Of a DNA stretch of 64,000 bases, positions 61,295-64,000 are shown in pieces (within the stretch, counting starts at the first letter, position 1; the number at the start of each line of letters is the position of its first letter). The DNA is taken from assembly GCA_004009845.1 (NCBI GenBank), contig RMBW01000048.1, positions 1 to 64,000 on the forward strand, in the 5' to 3' direction. Made by a program: the position numbers and the translations under genes. The stretch is from Davidsoniella eucalypti (taxonomy: Eukaryota; Ascomycota; Sordariomycetes; Microascales; Ceratocystidaceae). The notes beneath the pieces were generated by a model, which saw only the letters and a list, made by a program, of their open reading frames with translations, ran no database searches and was not told where the DNA came from.

Positions 61295-61828
61295 CCCGCG
61301 CAAAGTGTCCCCACTTTTCCAACGCGCTGGGAGCCAAGCATGCCTAGGAAGCTGCAGGCTAGGCGCCAAAAACTACAGTTGCGATGTCAGTTTTACATCT
61401 TCGAATAGAATCGAGGATGATTGTGCTGTGACAAAAAACAGAAAGAGCAATTGCATTAGCTGTGCTATGTGGTTGTTGCACACCAATACAAATCTTCAAT
61501 ATTTTCTTGACTCATCACTTCAAAGAAGCAGCACAAACCAAATATCAAAACCTTTTTTCTTCCTTTCCCCAAAACAACGCGAGCTTCTCACGCCGCATCT
61601 GTTTGTGTCTGTCTTGGTCTACACATTATACTGGAATAACTAAATCCACACATGCCCTTGACTAGGCTGTCTTTGCGATATCGCGCTTTTCGTTTGCTAT
61701 AGGAGAAGTAGGCTCTCTGTTTATTACCGAGAATAGCCCTTCGTCCTCTGTCTACTTCATCCGAGCGCACCGTTTATCAAACCCAAACTAAGTCTCTATC
61801 AGGATACTCGCCATCATCTGCCCCAACG

Positions 61829-64000
61829 ATGCCGGCAGCTGAGGCTAGTCAGCCTCGGGGCATATTTGCTGGGCGTTGGTTTTTTCTAGAACATGAAATT
61901 CCGGACCGAGATGAGCTGATAAATAAGATCAAGGTATGTGACCTTATAGGTGGGGTATCTTTGCTACATCAAACGTAGGTAGCCATACAACCGCTGACTT
62001 TGACCATGATATAGGAAGCTGGCGGCGAAGTAACACAAGATGCAAGTTATGCGGATATAATACTCACAGCTCGTAATGCTGTATCGCGCGCTGAAGAAGT
62101 GTTCTCCTACAAGTACATATTGGACAGTATCGAGAAATGCCGAGCATGCCACCTTCACGAGTACCAAGTCACGAAACATCCAACGGGTCGGAAGATAGGG
62201 CGCGTAGCCTTTTCCACAGAGGATGACAATCTCCTCATAAATGAGTTGCGCGGCTGTAAATTTCCTTCTGGAAATGAGATTTACAAAAGAATCGAATTAT
62301 CAGTATGTTTCTTACTATCATAGGAATTCTACCTGCCCTTGCATAATATAAACACATTACTAATACTTGGAAAACGATATAGTATCCCCATCACTCTTGG
62401 CAAGCCTGGAGAGACCGCTATCTGAAGAAGCTCAAACCCTTCCTCAGAGAAGAAAATGACGTGAAGCGATCTAAGAAAACCTTTGAGAGAAACCCTTATC
62501 CAACCTTGAGTGGCGCCACAGTATACGACACCGAGAAAAATATAATACCTAGAACACAGCCCGAGATCCGGCCATCATCTCCAGCAAGACCAGAAGAAGC
62601 GCCACCAGCAACTGCACCGCCTACTCGAAATTGGCCGTCGTTGTTTTCATCACCAGCATCAACACCATCACGCTTACGCAACCAAGACGGTCTACATAGA
62701 CAGGCTCATGGCCCTCTACATACTAGAGATCGTAACGCAACTATGGAGCAAACTGAAGTGACACTGGTAGCAGAAGAAACCCCAGAAACTAGCGACATGT
62801 CAACAGAAACAGCACCGGAGCCGGCCATAGTTACATCAGAAGTAGCTCCGGTAGAAAAGCCAGAAGCAGCTAAACTTTCAATGTCTACCACATCGTGTCT
62901 AGATACTGTAGTAGCGAAGCCGACCAAAATTACATCTTCTAGAAATGTTCAGGCCCAAGAAGAAATCGAGGAGGAGTCAGAACAAGAGTCTATGGCAGAA
63001 TTACAACGACGACTACCAACAAAGGCACTGAATGCTAGACCCCGATCTTCGTACAATGATCCTAATAAATCAACACGCCCTACTGTTATTGGAGACTTAC
63101 CATTATCCAAGAAGAATTTCAAACCGCTCACCGGCAATGAGGCCCTATCACCAAGACCACAACTACCCTTTCGAACTCCTGATATGGAGCGGGTCGCTAG
63201 ATCTCTTGGAACGATAAACGAGGCAAGAAACTTGGCAACTGAGGACGAATCTCCATCTGTCCTTGCACAGCTTGCTAGAACAATGTCAAGCAGGGCTAAG
63301 AAGGAGGTTTGGACTATCCGCGAAGAGGCTGCTCTAGAGACTGCTGTCATGGAGCATGTAAAGGCCGGGGGAAACTGGCAAGACATATCTGTTTATCAAA
63401 AAGCTGCAAAAATGGTTAGTCACGTATGTAAGCCCATACTAAGCTGTAGCCGAAATCTAACTATGGTATTTCTCTAGTCAAAACGTCGAACATGGGACTC
63501 GATGAAGAAACATTTCGCTGAGCTGGTCCATATTGGAAAAATCGACATGAATGAATGGGACACTGTAGCCTCGAATGCATCCACTGTATCTGAAGACTAT
63601 GCTAGCGAGGACAATGCCAATGCTGTCGATAGTGATGACGATGGCAACGACGTTAACGATGGCTATGACGATGTCCGTGACGACAATGCCAATGCTCCGG
63701 CAAATGGCGACCATGGCAATGCCGTTAACGATAGCTATGATGATGTCAGCGATGACGGTGAAATCGAAGCAGAAATCCCGAATCAACAAGGCCATAGCCA
63801 GTGGACCGCTATAAAGACAATCCAGGATATAGAAGCTGACGCTGCTACAGTCGAAACCTGGATCAGATCAAATATCGAAAACGTGGAGTTGATATGCACC
63901 ATCAATGAGAAAAAAGTAGATCTACTTCAGCTCTTCAAAGCTGTCATGAAGCAATGCTTGCCCCCACGAGAAGTTGACTGGCTTACCGTCGCCGAGCACT
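61829..64000 (+). CDS. RAP1: Telomere-complex protein Rap1 (3' end beyond the window)
   Basis: Exons 61829-61933, 62015-62302, 62383-63423 and 63478 to the window edge give at least 652 residues. Residues about 10-88 form a BRCT domain (GIFAGRWFFL, EAGGEVTQDASYADIIL, then the FSYKYILDSIEKC helix). Residues 98-150 form the Rap1 Myb domain: RVAFSTEDDNLL, FPSGNEIYKRIELS, then HSWQAWRDRYLKKLK; the HSW-WRDRY core is diagnostic of the Rap1 family. A disordered, acidic and Pro-rich stretch follows, then a second Myb-like helix set at about 440-497 (EVWTIREEAALETAVMEH, then RTWDSMKKHF). After it come two near-copies of an Asn/Asp-rich unit (DNANA and GYDDV or SYDDV). The expected C-terminal protein-binding domain would lie beyond the edge. 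Rap1 in filamentous fungi associates with telomeres, usually through a TRF-like partner. The exon 3 donor could be GTATGT (used here) or GTTAGT nine bases earlier; both keep the frame. Confidence 0.93.

Larger units (their letters stand above)
59833..61828. promoter_or_regulatory. Divergent intergenic region between SWF1 and RAP1
   Basis: The two genes are transcribed away from each other, so both promoters lie here. On the RAP1 side are a TTAGGGTTT at 61082-61090 (about 740 bp upstream of the ATG) and a perfect ATCACGTGAT palindrome at 61285-61294 (about 535 bp upstream). No coding region is supported. Confidence 0.45.

Overview
The window looks like nuclear DNA of a filamentous ascomycete (Pezizomycotina); I do not name a species. 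The evidence is spliceosomal introns, mostly 50-170 nt, with GTAAGT/GTATGT donors, CTAAC-type branch sites and TAG/CAG acceptors; a 447-residue beta-tubulin split by six introns; a secreted AA9 copper monooxygenase, as in plant-biomass degraders; and long pyrimidine-rich leaders. Genes are well spaced, and two gene-poor blocks (about 2.8-10.4 kb and 22.4-32.6 kb) show no supported gene.

Layout: (1) 967-2836 (+), a membrane-anchored spermidine-synthase-like protein. (2) 10383-16719 (+), a 2086-residue protein with about seven membrane segments and a very long disordered tail full of short tryptophan motifs and tandem repeats. (3) 18155-22430 (-), a 1276-residue disordered protein resembling the septation regulator Byr4, with an 18-nt first exon. 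(4) 32650-34959 (+), GCN20. (5) 38512-41172 (+), beta-tubulin. (6) 42126-42988 (+), mitochondrial ribosomal protein uL6m, with an apparent one-base frameshift. (7) 43606-43950 (+), FMC1. (8) 44233-48195 (-), a large coiled-coil protein of unknown function. (9) 50425-51435, a complete 1,011-bp Mutator-like element whose only gene encodes a solo FAR1-type DNA-binding protein. (10) 52313-53643 (+), AHA1. (11) 54128-55714 (-), an AA9 LPMO with a Cys-Pro-acidic repeat tail. (12) 56767-57255, a 489-bp MITE with TA target duplication. (13) 58371-59832 (-), the palmitoyltransferase SWF1. (14) 61829 to the window end (+), the telomere protein RAP1, cut by the edge.

Most host genes are conserved housekeeping functions: translation control, cytoskeleton, mitochondrial ribosome, ATP synthase assembly, Hsp90 co-chaperone, protein palmitoylation and telomere biology. 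They do not form a pathway cluster. uL6m and FMC1 are adjacent nuclear genes for mitochondrial biogenesis. The most unusual items are the solo-FAR1 transposon, the tryptophan-motif membrane protein, the LPMO tail, and telomere-repeat-like TTAGGGTTT motifs scattered through intergenic DNA in a window that also carries RAP1.

Gene models were built by hand from splice signals and frame continuity. Several reading frames that look like starts begin at GTG or TTG and are really exon interiors; I extended these to an ATG exon wherever one could be found.
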